Of a stretch of DNA of 64,000 nucleotides, positions 47,822 through 57,312 are shown piece by piece (within the stretch, counting starts at the first letter, position 1; the number at the start of each line of letters is the position of its first letter). The stretch comes from Pseudomonadota bacterium (GTDB lineage Bacteria; Pseudomonadota; Alphaproteobacteria; Micavibrionales; UBA2020). The position numbers and the translations under genes are program-made. The notes under the pieces were generated by a model. The model did not search any database. It was not told the origin of the DNA and saw nothing but the letters and a program-made list of their open reading frames with translations. The stretch is taken from contig JAJZTA010000007.1 in assembly GCA_021849295.1 (NCBI GenBank), positions 1 to 64,000 on the forward strand. The letters are read 5' to 3'.

Positions 47822-49201
47822 TTATTTTCGCGCCCGTTCCCGCAAGTACGCCTGCACGGCCGCGGCATCGGCGGGCAGCGTGTCGCATTTTTCGGCGCGG
47901 CCGTGAAGACCGGCGAGAGACGGCGGCAGGTCGGGCGCGGTGCCGGTGGCCTGTTGGACGGCGTCGGGAAACTTCGCCGGATGCGCCGTGGCGAGCGCGA
48001 TGATGGCGGCCTGCGGGTTGTTTCTGCGCCAGGCTTCCGCCACGCCGACGCCGACGGCGGTGTGCGGATCGACGGTGACGCCGTATTTTCTGTGGGTCGC
48101 GCCGATGGCGGCGAGCGTCGCGGCGTCGTTCAGCTTGCCGCCGGTGAAGCCCGTTTTGAGTTGCGCCATGATTGCGGGCGCGGCTTTGAATTCGCCCGTT
48201 TCGCGGAAGCTTTCCATGATCTTCGCGGTGGCGTCGCCGTCGCGGTTTTGCAGCTCGAACAGCAGCCTTTCGAAATTGCTGGAGATCTGGATGTCCATGC
48301 TCGGGCTGAGGCTCGGGGCGACGGGCTGGATTTTCATTTCGCCGGTCTGGAAGAAGCGGTAGAGGATGTCGTTGCGGTTGGAGGCGACGATCAGCTTTTC
48401 GATCGGCGCGCCCATGCCGCGCGCCACGTGTCCGGCGTAGACGTTGCCGAAGTTGCCTGTCGGCACGCAAAAGCTGACGGGCTTGACGAACTGCGCCGTC
48501 GCGCGCGCGTAATAGACAACTTGCGCGAGGATGCGCGCCCAGTTGATCGAGTTGACGGCGGAGAGCGACATCTCGTCGCGGAATTTCTCGTCGTTGAACA
48601 GCGCCTTGACGATGTTCTGGCAGTCGTCGAAGCTGCCCTCGACGGCGATGTTGAAGACGTTCCCCGAGTCCACCGTCGTCATCTGCCGCCGCTGCACCTC
48701 GGAAACGCGGCCTTTGGGATGGAGGATGAAAATGTCCGCGTTCTGCTTGCCCTTGAAGGCTTCGATGGCGGCGGAGCCGGTATCGCCCGAGGTCGCGCCG
48801 ACGATCGTCACGCGCTGATGTTTACGGGCGAGAATATAGTCGAACAGGTTGCCGAGAAACTGCAGCGCGATGTCCTTGAAGGCCAGCGTCGGCCCGTGGA
48901 ACAGCTCCAGCAGGTAAAAATTGTCGTCGAGCTGGCGCAGCGGCGCGACGTCGGGATGCGTGAAGGTTTTATAAGAGGCGTCGATGATGTTTTTCAAATC
49001 CTCCGCCGGAATATCGTCGCCGACGAAGGGCGCCATGATGCGGAAAGCCGTTTCCGCGTAAGGCTTCCGCACGATATCGGGCAAGGGAGGCAGCGTTTCC
49101 GGCACATAGAGCCCGCCGTCGCGCGCGAGGCCGGCCAGCGTCGTCTCCGTGAAGCCGAGGCGCGGCGCTTTTCCGCGCGTGCTGACGTAAGAGATGCTCA
49201 T
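47822..49201 (-). CDS. thrC: threonine synthase
   Basis: It converts O-phosphohomoserine to threonine with PLP. I use ATG 49201 (MSISYVSTRGKAPRLGF), which overlaps the surf1 stop by 4 bases. The 459-residue product has the family start, the PLP lysine in GPTLAFKDIALQFLGN, and VGATSGDTGSAAIEAF. Length fits the long proteobacterial form. Coupling to surf1 is a common alphaproteobacterial arrangement. Confidence 0.93.
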   Translation of the reverse strand: MSISYVSTRGKAPRLGFTETTLAGLARDGGLYVPETLPPLPDIVRKPYAETAFRIMAPFVGDDIPAEDLKNIIDASYKTFTHPDVAPLRQLDDNFYLLELFHGPTLAFKDIALQFLGNLFDYILARKHQRVTIVGATSGDTGSAAIEAFKGKQNADIFILHPKGRVSEVQRRQMTTVDSGNVFNIAVEGSFDDCQNIVKALFNDEKFRDEMSLSAVNSINWARILAQVVYYARATAQFVKPVSFCVPTGNFGNVYAGHVARGMGAPIEKLIVASNRNDILYRFFQTGEMKIQPVAPSLSPSMDIQISSNFERLLFELQNRDGDATAKIMESFRETGEFKAAPAIMAQLKTGFTGGKLNDAATLAAIGATHRKYGVTVDPHTAVGVGVAEAWRRNNPQAAIIALATAHPAKFPDAVQQATGTAPDLPPSLAGLHGRAEKCDTLPADAAAVQAYLRERARK

Positions 49202-49887
49202 TCCTGTCTGAAGCGCAAAAAGAAAGCCACCTGCGAGGCGAGCGCCATCAAAAACCAGAAGATCGCGTATTGCAGGTGATGGTTGGGGAACTGCGTGCGC
49301 ACCATGCCGCCGACGGGGTAGACGCCGGGCCCGGTCTTGTCGAGCGTGAAGATGACGGGCGCGACGTCCGTCACATGCGCCGCCCTGGCCATGGCCTTGA
49401 GGTCGGGCCAGAACCACTGGTTTTTCTCCGGCACGTTTTGCGGCGTGAAAGAGGTCTTATGCGGCAGCGTGATGATGCCGTGCAGCTCGACGATGCCGTG
49501 CGGCTCCTTGACCTTGGCGAGGGTCTCTTGCGAAACCCAGCCGCGGTTGACGATCACCGTGCCGCCCGAGATGCGCTGGAACGGCGTCATCATGTAAAAA
49601 CCGTTCTGGCCGTGCCAGGTGCGCGGCATGACGAGGAAATTGTGCTGGTAGATGTAGGTGCCCGTCATGGTGACGCGGCGGTATTCCCATTTTGCGGGGT
49701 GGGCGATCTTTTCCGGCAGCGGCGCGGGAGCCATCGCCATGTTGGTGTGGATTTTGTCCAATAGGGCGGTCTTCCACTGCAGGCGGTGCAGCTGCCAGTT
49801 GCCGAGATACACGAGAAAGACAAACGTGATCAGCGAGGCGATGGCGGCAAGCAGGGGCGGGCGGAATTTCTTCATGAAAAACATCAT
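49198..49887 (-). CDS. surf1: Surf1 family cytochrome oxidase assembly protein
   Basis: Surf1 helps insert haem a into oxidase subunit I. The product (229 residues from ATG 49887; ATG 49875 is also possible) has TM segments at both ends (LLAAIASLITFVFLVYLGNW and HLQYAIFWFLMALASQVAFF), GNWQLHRLQWK after the first, and VIVNRGWVS in the middle. All are hallmarks of Surf1. It is separated from the cox genes by a divergent zincin gene and two others. Confidence 0.9.
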   Translation of the reverse strand: MMFFMKKFRPPLLAAIASLITFVFLVYLGNWQLHRLQWKTALLDKIHTNMAMAPAPLPEKIAHPAKWEYRRVTMTGTYIYQHNFLVMPRTWHGQNGFYMMTPFQRISGGTVIVNRGWVSQETLAKVKEPHGIVELHGIITLPHKTSFTPQNVPEKNQWFWPDLKAMARAAHVTDVAPVIFTLDKTGPGVYPVGGMVRTQFPNHHLQYAIFWFLMALASQVAFFLRFRQE

Positions 49888-49981
49888 AAAATCTTTAAAA
49901 AGAAAGCGATAGATTTCATTTGCGGCCTTTTCCGGAATATGGTAGCTTTGCTGCTTATCATAATTCGAGAAGGAGACCATC

Positions 49982-50542
49982 GTGCAACGCTCACGTTCCC
50001 TGACAGAGGGCGAAATCAAGCTGGCGCAAAGCCTGTTCGGCGATTCCATCGACTATGCCGCCGTGAAAATCCACGACGGCCGCCGCGTGCCCTTTCAGCC
50101 GAACAATTCAGGCATGACGCCGAACGGCGAAATCTACATGAGCGGCTGCTACAGCGACGACTACACGCAAAAAGGCGTCCCCAGCCACGCCTTCTTCCTG
50201 CACGAGATGACGCATGTCTGGCAGTATCAGAACAAGATTTTGCATCCGATCCTCGAGGCGACACTGTTGCAGCTGAAGCACAAGTTCAATTACGCGAGCG
50301 CGTATAGTTATTCGCTCGATGCGCAGAAAGACCTCACCGACTACAACATGGAGCAGCAGGCGGCGATCATCGAGGACTATTATTTTTTCAAGAACGGCTA
50401 TCAGGCCGGACAATGCACCGACAAGATTCCCGCGCAGGAAAAACTCGACCGCTTCGAAAAAGTGCTGGAAAACTTCCTGAAAAATCCGTCCTACGCCAAA
50501 CGCAAGCACTTTTTCAGCCCCCGCCCGGACTTCGGGCGGTAA
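49982..50542 (+). CDS. zincin-like metalloprotease-fold protein with HExxH motif
   Basis: The 186-residue product contains HEMTHVWQYQN near residue 72, the HExxH zinc site followed by a Trp/Gln pattern seen in proteins called Vgr-related or DUF4157-like in Alphaproteobacteria. No signal peptide is visible. GTG 49982 has AAGGAG 6-7 bases upstream. It points against the flanking genes and interrupts the usual cox-surf1 order, converging on the DUF983 gene with 4 bases between. Function unknown. Confidence 0.65.
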   Translation: MQRSRSLTEGEIKLAQSLFGDSIDYAAVKIHDGRRVPFQPNNSGMTPNGEIYMSGCYSDDYTQKGVPSHAFFLHEMTHVWQYQNKILHPILEATLLQLKHKFNYASAYSYSLDAQKDLTDYNMEQQAAIIEDYYFFKNGYQAGQCTDKIPAQEKLDRFEKVLENFLKNPSYAKRKHFFSPRPDFGR

Positions 50543-50546
50543 GGGA

Positions 50547-50894
50547 TCACTTCTTCGAGCGGTGGCGGTGATTGAGCAGGATGATGTAGGCCTTCACCGC
50601 GGGCAGGATGACGATGATCAGCCCGAGCATCACGCAGCCCCACAAAATCGCATGCACCCACAAGGGGATGTTGAAGAAATGGTCGACGATCAGCGCCATC
50701 GGCACGATCGTCGCGCCGAGCAGGAAGATCATGAAGACCGACGCGCCGTCGCCGACGTCGTTGTCGCCGAGGCGCATGTGGCAGACGTCGCATTCCTCGA
50801 CCGGATCGACCGACCACTGCTTGAACAGGCGGCCCTGCCTGCAGGCGGGGCAGCGCGGTTTGAGGCAGAAGCGGAGATCTTCAAAAAACGACAT
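50547..50894 (-). CDS. DUF983 membrane protein
   Basis: The 115-residue product has two CxxC pairs (CPACRQG, CDVCHMR) that form a zinc-ribbon-like head, then two TM segments (about residues 50-72 and 78-105). This is DUF983, often found next to cytochrome oxidase assembly genes in Alphaproteobacteria. Its role is unknown. It starts 3 bases after the ROK gene stop. Confidence 0.85.
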   Translation of the reverse strand: MSFFEDLRFCLKPRCPACRQGRLFKQWSVDPVEECDVCHMRLGDNDVGDGASVFMIFLLGATIVPMALIVDHFFNIPLWVHAILWGCVMLGLIIVILPAVKAYIILLNHRHRSKK

Positions 50895-50897
50895 TTT

Positions 50898-51920
50898 CTA
50901 TTGCTCCCGAACTGTTTTTCCGAGCCACGCCGCGCCGCGCACGCCGGAGGAATCGCCGTGTCTGGGCGGCAGCAGCGGCGTGTGACAAACGTCCGAGAAG
51001 ACATGCTGGTTCCATGCCTGCGGCACGCGGTCGTAGAGGGCCGCGACGTTGCTCATGCCCCCGCCGAGCACGATGGCGTCGGGGTCGAGCGTGTTGATGA
51101 TGCCCGCCAGCGCGCGCGCCAGACGGTCGATGTAGCGCTCCAGCGCCGCGGCGGCGCGCGGCTCGCCGTTTTCGGCATTGTCGATGATGGCGTGGGTGGA
51201 GAGCGCTTCGCCGGTCACGCGGGCATAGTCCTGCTTGAAGCCCGTGCCGGAAATCCACGTTTCGATGCAGCCGCGCTTGCCGCAATAGCAGGGCATGCCG
51301 GGAAATTCGCTCCACGCCTTGTCGGTGGTGAAATAGACGGGGCGGGGCTTCGCCGCGTAGGTCGGGTTGACCGGTCGCCCCTGGCCGAACACGTCGGCGG
51401 GCGCAGTGGACGCTTCGTGATAAAAGCGCGGCGCGGGCAGCGGGTTGTGCCCCCATTCGCCGGCGATGCGGTTGCAGCCGCTGACCGGTTTTCCGTTGAC
51501 GGCGACGCCTGCGCCGCAGCCCGTGCCGACGATCACGCCGAAGACGACGGCCTTGCCCTTGCCGGCGCCGTCGATGGCTTCGGAGAGCGCAAAGCAGTTG
51601 GCGTCGTTCTCGACCGCGACAGGGCGGCCGATGGCGTCGGAAATGTCCTTATCGAGCGGATGGCCGTTGAGCCACGTGGAGTTGGCGTTTTTGACGAGAC
51701 CGGTGTCGGCGGAGACCGTGCCGGGAATGCCGACGCCGACGGTGCCTGTTTGCGCGAGGTTGTCTTCGGCCAGTTTCACCAGCGCGGCGATGTCCCTGAC
51801 GGTCGCCTGATAATCGTCGCGCGCGGAAGGAACGCGGTGGCGGAAAAGCTCTTCCCCTCTGTCGGTATCAAGGCAGACGACTTCCGTCTTGGTGCCGCCG
51901 AGGTCGATGCCGATGTGCAT
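50898..51920 (-). CDS. ROK-family sugar kinase (fructokinase/glucokinase-like)
   Basis: The 340-residue product starts MHIGIDLGGTKTEVVCLD (ATP phosphate loop), has AVENDANCFALSEA with the catalytic Asp, and the ROK zinc site CYCGKRGCIETW. It phosphorylates a hexose with ATP, most likely fructose or mannose, as Mak-type kinases keep this same zinc motif. It lies between coxC and the DUF983 gene without a functional link I can explain, 25 bases after coxC. Confidence 0.88.
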   Translation of the reverse strand: MHIGIDLGGTKTEVVCLDTDRGEELFRHRVPSARDDYQATVRDIAALVKLAEDNLAQTGTVGVGIPGTVSADTGLVKNANSTWLNGHPLDKDISDAIGRPVAVENDANCFALSEAIDGAGKGKAVVFGVIVGTGCGAGVAVNGKPVSGCNRIAGEWGHNPLPAPRFYHEASTAPADVFGQGRPVNPTYAAKPRPVYFTTDKAWSEFPGMPCYCGKRGCIETWISGTGFKQDYARVTGEALSTHAIIDNAENGEPRAAAALERYIDRLARALAGIINTLDPDAIVLGGGMSNVAALYDRVPQAWNQHVFSDVCHTPLLPPRHGDSSGVRGAAWLGKTVREQ

Positions 51921-51945
51921 GTCGCGGGTGTCCGTCGCCTGAGGC

Positions 51946-52782
51946 TTAGCCGTTGCCCCACCAGTAGATGCAGATGAAGAGGAACAGCCATACCACGTCG
52001 ACGAAGTGCCAGTACCATGCGGCGGCTTCGAGGCCGAAGTGGCGGTCCTTGGTGAAGTGCCCCTTGGCGGCGCGGAACGTGCAGACGGTGAGGAAGATGC
52101 TGCCGATGATCACGTGCAGGCCGTGGAAGCCCGTCGCCATGAAGAAGGTGGAAGGATAGATGCCGCCGGTGAAGTGGTAGGTGGCGTGATAGTATTCAAA
52201 CGCCTGACAGGCGGTGAAGAACAACCCCAAGCCGACGGTGATCGCCAGCGCCTTGACGGATTCGTCTTTTTTGCCTTCCAGCACGGCGTGGTGCGCCCAG
52301 GTGACGGCACAGCCGGAGAGCAGCAGGATCATCGTCATCATGAAGGGCAGCTCGAACGCGGGCGTGACCTCGATCCCGTGCGGCGGCCAGACGAAGTTGA
52401 TCGCCGCCTTGGGGAAGAGGCTGGAGGCGAAGAACGCCCAGAAGAAGGCGACGAAGAACATCACTTCCGACGAGATGAACAGCGCCATGCCGTAGCGCAG
52501 GCCGGTGGTGGTCTCCTTGGTCAGCGACTTGTCGACGAAGGCTTCCTTGATGACGTCGCGCCACCAGAGCCACATGACGGCGAGAACGCAAAGGAAGCCG
52601 AGGCCCACCTCTTTCAGGCTGAAGTGGAAGTTGCCGAGCGAAATATGGTGCATGTAAAGCACGGCGCTGGTCGCCAGCAATCCGCCCGAAAAGGCGCCGA
52701 CGATCGGCCACGGGCTCGGCTGCGGAACGAAATACGGTGTTTTCTGGCCGTTTTTCAGGTCATATACGGGTTTGTCGGACAT
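51946..52782 (-). CDS. ctaE: cytochrome c oxidase subunit III
   Basis: The 278-residue product has seven TM segments and the subunit III motifs FFVAFFWAFFASSL, GCAVTWAHHAVLEG and GFHGLHVIIGSIFL. It stabilises subunit I of the aa3 oxidase. It follows the small TM gene by 4 bases. Confidence 0.95.
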   Translation of the reverse strand: MSDKPVYDLKNGQKTPYFVPQPSPWPIVGAFSGGLLATSAVLYMHHISLGNFHFSLKEVGLGFLCVLAVMWLWWRDVIKEAFVDKSLTKETTTGLRYGMALFISSEVMFFVAFFWAFFASSLFPKAAINFVWPPHGIEVTPAFELPFMMTMILLLSGCAVTWAHHAVLEGKKDESVKALAITVGLGLFFTACQAFEYYHATYHFTGGIYPSTFFMATGFHGLHVIIGSIFLTVCTFRAAKGHFTKDRHFGLEAAAWYWHFVDVVWLFLFICIYWWGNG

Positions 52783-52786
52783 AAGG

Positions 52787-52996
52787 TCATTCCTTCCTTT
52801 GCTTGGATGCTGCGGGCTGGCTTGTCGCCGGCATCGCCGTGACGTGTGTTGCGTTTGAATTGTGTACCCAGGTTTTGGCGTGCTCTTTCAGGCGGACGAT
52901 CGTGACGAAGAAGATGATCAGCGCAAACCCGAGAAGCGCGAAGAAGATCGCGAGGTTCTTTCTCTTTTTCTGTCCGTGCAGCGGCTCGATCGGCAT
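52787..52996 (-). CDS. small TM protein of the cox operon (CoxF-like)
   Basis: The 69-residue product has KKRKNLAIFFALLGFALIIF as a single membrane helix with a basic N-terminus, then a periplasmic tail. Many Alphaproteobacteria carry such a small gene between ctaB and ctaG/coxC. Here it follows ctaB by 1 base. ctaG (Cox11), expected next, is missing, and ctaE follows directly. The assignment is positional and by length. Confidence 0.6.
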   Translation of the reverse strand: MPIEPLHGQKKRKNLAIFFALLGFALIIFFVTIVRLKEHAKTWVHNSNATHVTAMPATSQPAASKQRKE

Positions 52997-52997
52997 G

Positions 52998-53891
52998 TCA
53001 GACCCTCCCGATCATCATCAGCGCGAAGAGGCCGAAGAGATAAAGGATCGAATAGCCGAACATGAATTTGGCCGACTTGAGCGTCGTGTCCAGCCGGACG
53101 CGCACCGCGGAAAAGACGAAGAAGGCGTGCAGCGCGACCGCACCGGCGAGATAAACCATGCCGGTGATGTGCATGAGCCAGGGCGCGAGGACGAACGGCG
53201 TCAAAACCAGGCTGTAGAGCAAAATCTGCTGGCGGGTGGCCTTTTCTCCCGCGACGACGGGGAGCATCGGGATGCCCGCCTTGCGGTAGTCGGTGTTCTT
53301 GTAGAGCGCGAGCGACCAGAAGTGCGGCGGCGTCCACAGGAAGATCAGCGCGAACAGCATGATGGCGGGAAGCGCGACATGCCCCGTCACCGCCGCCCAG
53401 CCGATCATCGGCGGGAAGGCGCCGGCCGCCCCGCCGATGACGATGTTCTGCGGCGTGCGGCGTTTCAGCCAGACGGTATAGACGAAGACGTAGAAGAACG
53501 AAGCGAAGGCCAGCAGCGCCGCCGCCGCCCAGTTGAGCGCGAGGCCCATGAGGAAGACGGCGAGAACGGTCAGCACCACGCCGAAGGTGACGGCTTCGTC
53601 GGGATTGACGCGGCCTTGCGGCAGGGGGCGCTTTTGCGTGCGGCTCATGATGGCGTCGATGTCGCGCTCGTACCACATGTTGATCGCGCCCGCCGCGCCC
53701 GCGCCGATGGCGATGCACAAAACGGCGACGAAGGCGAGGAACGGGTGCAGATGCCCCGGCGCCAGCACGACGCCCGCCACGCCGGTGAAGACGACGAGCG
53801 TCATCACGCGGGGTTTCAGCAGCTCGAAGAAGTCGGCGACCGTGCCGTTCTCCGCCGCGGCGGTTTCAACTTGTGCCGTAAGCGTTGTCAT
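52998..53891 (-). CDS. ctaB: protohaem IX farnesyltransferase (haem O synthase)
   Basis: CtaB adds a farnesyl group to haem B, the first step to haem A. The 297-residue product is polytopic and has the prenyltransferase motif NMWYERDIDAIMSRTQKRPLP and a second Asp-rich motif (YKNTDYRKAGIPMLP). It begins 7 bases after ctaD. Confidence 0.95.
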   Translation of the reverse strand: MTTLTAQVETAAAENGTVADFFELLKPRVMTLVVFTGVAGVVLAPGHLHPFLAFVAVLCIAIGAGAAGAINMWYERDIDAIMSRTQKRPLPQGRVNPDEAVTFGVVLTVLAVFLMGLALNWAAAALLAFASFFYVFVYTVWLKRRTPQNIVIGGAAGAFPPMIGWAAVTGHVALPAIMLFALIFLWTPPHFWSLALYKNTDYRKAGIPMLPVVAGEKATRQQILLYSLVLTPFVLAPWLMHITGMVYLAGAVALHAFFVFSAVRVRLDTTLKSAKFMFGYSILYLFGLFALMMIGRV

Positions 53892-53898
53892 CTTGGCC

Positions 53899-55563
53899 TT
53901 ACTTCATGATTGGCTGGGTGGTGAACTGGTGGAACGGCGGCGGAGAGGAGACCGTCCATTCCAGCGTCGTCGCGCCTTCGCCCCAGTAGTTGCCGCCGAC
54001 TTTTTCGCCGGCGAAGATCGTGTAGATCGCCATGAAGACGAAGAAGACCGTCGAGGCGCCGACGATGTAGGCGCCGTAGGAGGCGACTTCGTTCCAGTGC
54101 GCGAAGGCCGTCGGATAGTCGGGGATGCGGCGCGGCATGCCTTGCAGGCCGAGGAAGTGCATCGGGAAGAAGGTGATGTTCACGCCGATGAAAGTCGTCC
54201 AGAAGTGCAGCTTGCCGGCCCATTCGGGATACTGGCGGCCGGACATCTTGCCGATCCAGTAGTACCAGCCGGCGAAGATGGCGAAGACCGCGCCGAGCGA
54301 CAGCACGTAGTGGAAGTGCGCGATGACGAAGTAGGTGTCGTGCAGGACGATGTCCTCGCCCGCGTTGGCGAGCATGACGCCTGAGACGCCGCCGATGGTG
54401 AAGAGGAAGATGAAGCCCGTCGCCCAGAGCATCGGCGTCTTGAAGCTGATCGAGCCGCCCCACATCGTGGCGAGCCACGAGAAGACCTTGACGCCGGTCG
54501 GCACCGCGATGACGAGCGTCGCGATGGTGAAGTAGACGCGCACGTCGACGCCGAGGCCGGTGGTGTACATGTGGTGCGCCCAGACGACGAAGCCGACGAA
54601 GCCGATCGAAACCATCGCGTAGGCCATGCCGAGGTAGCCGAAGATCGGCTTCTTCGAGAAGGTCGAGACGACTTCGCTGATGATGCCGAAGGCCGGCAAG
54701 ATCATGATGTAGACCTCGGGGTGGCCGAAGAACCAGAAGAGGTGCTGGAACAAAATCACGTCGCCGCCCTGCGCGGGCTTGAAGAATGTCGTGCCGAAGT
54801 TGCGGTCCGTCAGCAGCATGGTGATGGCGCCGGCGAGAACCGGAACGGCCAGCACGAGCAAAAACGCCGTGACGAGCATCGACCAGATGAACAGCGGCAT
54901 CTTGTGCAGCGTCATGCCGGGCGCGCGCATGTTGAAGATGGTGGTGATGAAGTTGGCGGAGCCGAGAATCGACGACGCCCCCGCGAGGTGCAGGGCGAAG
55001 ATGACCATGTCGACCGACGGGCCGGGCTGGCCGAGCGTGCTGGACAGCGGCGGATAGATCGTCCAGCCGGTGCCCGCGCCCTGACCGACGAAGGCGGAAG
55101 CGAGCAGCAGCAGGAAGGCCGGAACCAGCAGCCAGAACGAAAGGTTGTTCATGCGCGGGAACGCCATGTCGGGCGCGCCGATCATCAGCGGGATGAACCA
55201 GTTGCCGAAACCGCCGATCAGCGCGGGCATGACGACGAAGAACACCATGGTCAGGCCGTGCGCGGTGACCAGCACGTTCCACAGCTGGCCCGGGTTGGCC
55301 TGGCCGCCGTGCATGAGATTGTTGAGGAACTCGCCGTTGCCGATGACCTGCAGGCCGGGCTTTTGCAGTTCGGCGCGCATCAGCATCGACATCGCGCCGC
55401 CGAGGATACCGGCGAAGCAGGCGAAAATCAGATAGAGCGTGCCGATGTCCTTGTGGTTCGTCGAGCAGAACCAGCGGGTGAAGAACCCGGGGGTGTGGTC
55501 GTGCGCGTGCCCATCGGCATGCTTGTCATCGTTATGCGCGACGGCTTTGGCGTTGGCTGACAT
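53899..55563 (-). CDS. ctaD: cytochrome c oxidase subunit I (aa3 type)
   Basis: The 554-residue product holds haem a, a3 and CuB. Visible: His in [26 protein letters not shown] with the CuB His and the cross-linked Tyr, [10 protein letters not shown] with two more His, and [13 protein letters not shown] with the haem ligands. The D-channel region [19 protein letters not shown] and the K-channel Lys region TGVKVFSWL are intact, so this is an A-type proton pump. Confidence 0.97.
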   Translation of the reverse strand: MSANAKAVAHNDDKHADGHAHDHTPGFFTRWFCSTNHKDIGTLYLIFACFAGILGGAMSMLMRAELQKPGLQVIGNGEFLNNLMHGGQANPGQLWNVLVTAHGLTMVFFVVMPALIGGFGNWFIPLMIGAPDMAFPRMNNLSFWLLVPAFLLLLASAFVGQGAGTGWTIYPPLSSTLGQPGPSVDMVIFALHLAGASSILGSANFITTIFNMRAPGMTLHKMPLFIWSMLVTAFLLVLAVPVLAGAITMLLTDRNFGTTFFKPAQGGDVILFQHLFWFFGHPEVYIMILPAFGIISEVVSTFSKKPIFGYLGMAYAMVSIGFVGFVVWAHHMYTTGLGVDVRVYFTIATLVIAVPTGVKVFSWLATMWGGSISFKTPMLWATGFIFLFTIGGVSGVMLANAGEDIVLHDTYFVIAHFHYVLSLGAVFAIFAGWYYWIGKMSGRQYPEWAGKLHFWTTFIGVNITFFPMHFLGLQGMPRRIPDYPTAFAHWNEVASYGAYIVGASTVFFVFMAIYTIFAGEKVGGNYWGEGATTLEWTVSSPPPFHQFTTQPIMK

Positions 55564-55582
55564 TTATGTTTCTCCTGTCTTC

Positions 55583-56497
55583 TTACTTCTTGTGTTTTTT
55601 CTCGTGTTCTTCTTTGGCGGGCGGGGGAGCGCCATGTGTGGCAGTCTTGGCTTTTGCCGCTGCTATATCGGCCTCGATCTCCGCGACCGTTTTTCCGCCG
55701 TGCTGATGCAGCCAGTTGACGAAGTCCGCCTTGGTCACGGCCTTGATCTCGATGGGCATGTAGGCGTGGCCCTGGCCGCAAAGCTGCGAGCACTGGCCGT
55801 AGTAGGTGCCGACCTTGTCGATGCGCAGCCACGTCTTGTTGATGCGGCCGGGGACGGCGTCGAGCTTGATGCCGAGCGCGGGCACGGACCAGGAGTGGAT
55901 GACGTCCGTCGAAGCGGTTTCGATCTCGATGTTGGTGTTGATCGGCAGGACAGGCGGGTTGGTCGTCGTGAGCAGACGGGGCTGGCCGGCCTTGAGATCC
56001 TGATCGTGGACGAGGAGGCTGACCATGTGGACACCCTCGTTTTGCGGGTAGCTGTAAGACCAGAACCACTGGTGTCCCGTTGCCTTCAGCGTCATTTGCG
56101 TGTCCGGGTTGTTGTTGAGATAGAAGAGCAGCTTGATCGAAGGCACGGCGATGACGGTGAGGATCAGCACCGGCACCAGCGTCCAGACGACTTCCAGCAT
56201 CGTGTTGTGCGTGGTCTTCGACGGCACCGGATTGGCCTTGGCGTTGAAGCGCACGACGATGATCAGCAGCAGAACGAAAACGAAAATGCAGATGCCGACG
56301 GCGACCGGCAGCAGCAGCTCGTTGAAGAAGGCGTCCTGCCGGACTTTCATCGGCGAACCGGGCGCCTGCAGGCCGAGGCCGCCCGGAACGGGCTGGCCGA
56401 GAACGGCGAAGGCGGGCGTGCTCATCAGGGCCGCCGTCAGGAACGCGGCGAGGCCGCCGAAAATTCTACGGAAATGTGGTACTTTTTTCATTCGCAT
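55583..56497 (-). CDS. ctaC: cytochrome c oxidase subunit II (CuA)
   Basis: The 304-residue product has a signal peptide, two TM segments and the periplasmic CuA domain with CSQLCGQGHAYMPI, which gives the Cys, His and Met ligands. GHQWFWSYSYP is the aromatic electron-entry region. The C-terminus ends in a Lys/Glu/His-rich tail. No cytochrome c domain is fused. It starts the cox operon; the 174 bases upstream to engB are AT-rich. Confidence 0.96.
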   Translation of the reverse strand: MRMKKVPHFRRIFGGLAAFLTAALMSTPAFAVLGQPVPGGLGLQAPGSPMKVRQDAFFNELLLPVAVGICIFVFVLLLIIVVRFNAKANPVPSKTTHNTMLEVVWTLVPVLILTVIAVPSIKLLFYLNNNPDTQMTLKATGHQWFWSYSYPQNEGVHMVSLLVHDQDLKAGQPRLLTTTNPPVLPINTNIEIETASTDVIHSWSVPALGIKLDAVPGRINKTWLRIDKVGTYYGQCSQLCGQGHAYMPIEIKAVTKADFVNWLHQHGGKTVAEIEADIAAAKAKTATHGAPPPAKEEHEKKHKK

Positions 56498-56671
56498 GAT
56501 CCATCTCAGAGAGGAAATGTTTTATAAGGTGAGATACTTAAGGCGATATATAACACTCAAAAGCAGAATAGTTAAGTACTGTTCTATAAAAACATTTATA
56601 CATAATGTTATAACAACCGGAGGTTTTTCGCTCCTCCCGCGGCACGGTTCCCGCACCCCCGTATAATGTTT

Positions 56672-57298
56672 TCATAAGTTCAATTCGGCGGCCAGAAACG
56701 TCCGCAATTCCTCTATTCCCTGTTTTTTCTCGGCGCTGGTGAGGCAGGGTTCGGCCCACGCGGCAGAGTGGTGTTTCAGCTCCGCCGTGACGGCGGCGAG
56801 GATGCTCTCGAGTTCCGTCTTTTTGGGTTTGTCCGCTTTGGTGAGGACGACGAGGTAGGGCACGTTCGCCTGATCGAGCATTTCCATGGTCTCGAGGTCG
56901 ATGTTTTTGAGGCCGTGGCGCGAATCGACCAGCAGGCAGACGCGCTTGAGGGTCTGGCGGCTCTTGAGGTAGCCGCGCACCATGTCGTTCCAGGCGTGGA
57001 CTTTCTTTTTCGCCGCGGCGGCGTAGCCGTAGCCCGGCAGGTCGACGAGATAGACCATGCCGCCGAGATCGAAGAAGTTGATCTGCTGCGTGCGGCCCGG
57101 CGTGTTGGAGGAGCGGGCGAGCCCCTTGCGTCCGGTGAGCGCGTTGATGAGCGAGGACTTGCCGACGTTCGAGCGTCCGGCGAAGGCGATCTCGCCGATG
57201 TCCGGCATCGGCAGGCCGCCGTCGGCCGAGGCGGCGGTGGCGAAGCGGCACTCCCCGCGGAACAGGCGTTCGCCCGCTTTTTCTGCGGTATCGGCCAT
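56672..57298 (-). CDS. engB: ribosome biogenesis GTPase EngB/YsxC
   Basis: ATG 57298 (MADTAEKAGERLF) is the natural start; the frame is open further upstream inside yidC. The 208-residue product has G1 AGRSNVGKSSL, G3 DLPGYGYAAA and G4 LTKADK. EngB helps 50S subunit assembly. It follows yidC by 14 bases. Confidence 0.93.
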   Translation of the reverse strand: MADTAEKAGERLFRGECRFATAASADGGLPMPDIGEIAFAGRSNVGKSSLINALTGRKGLARSSNTPGRTQQINFFDLGGMVYLVDLPGYGYAAAAKKKVHAWNDMVRGYLKSRQTLKRVCLLVDSRHGLKNIDLETMEMLDQANVPYLVVLTKADKPKKTELESILAAVTAELKHHSAAWAEPCLTSAEKKQGIEELRTFLAAELNL

Positions 57299-57312
57299 GA
57301 CGTTTGCGCCCC

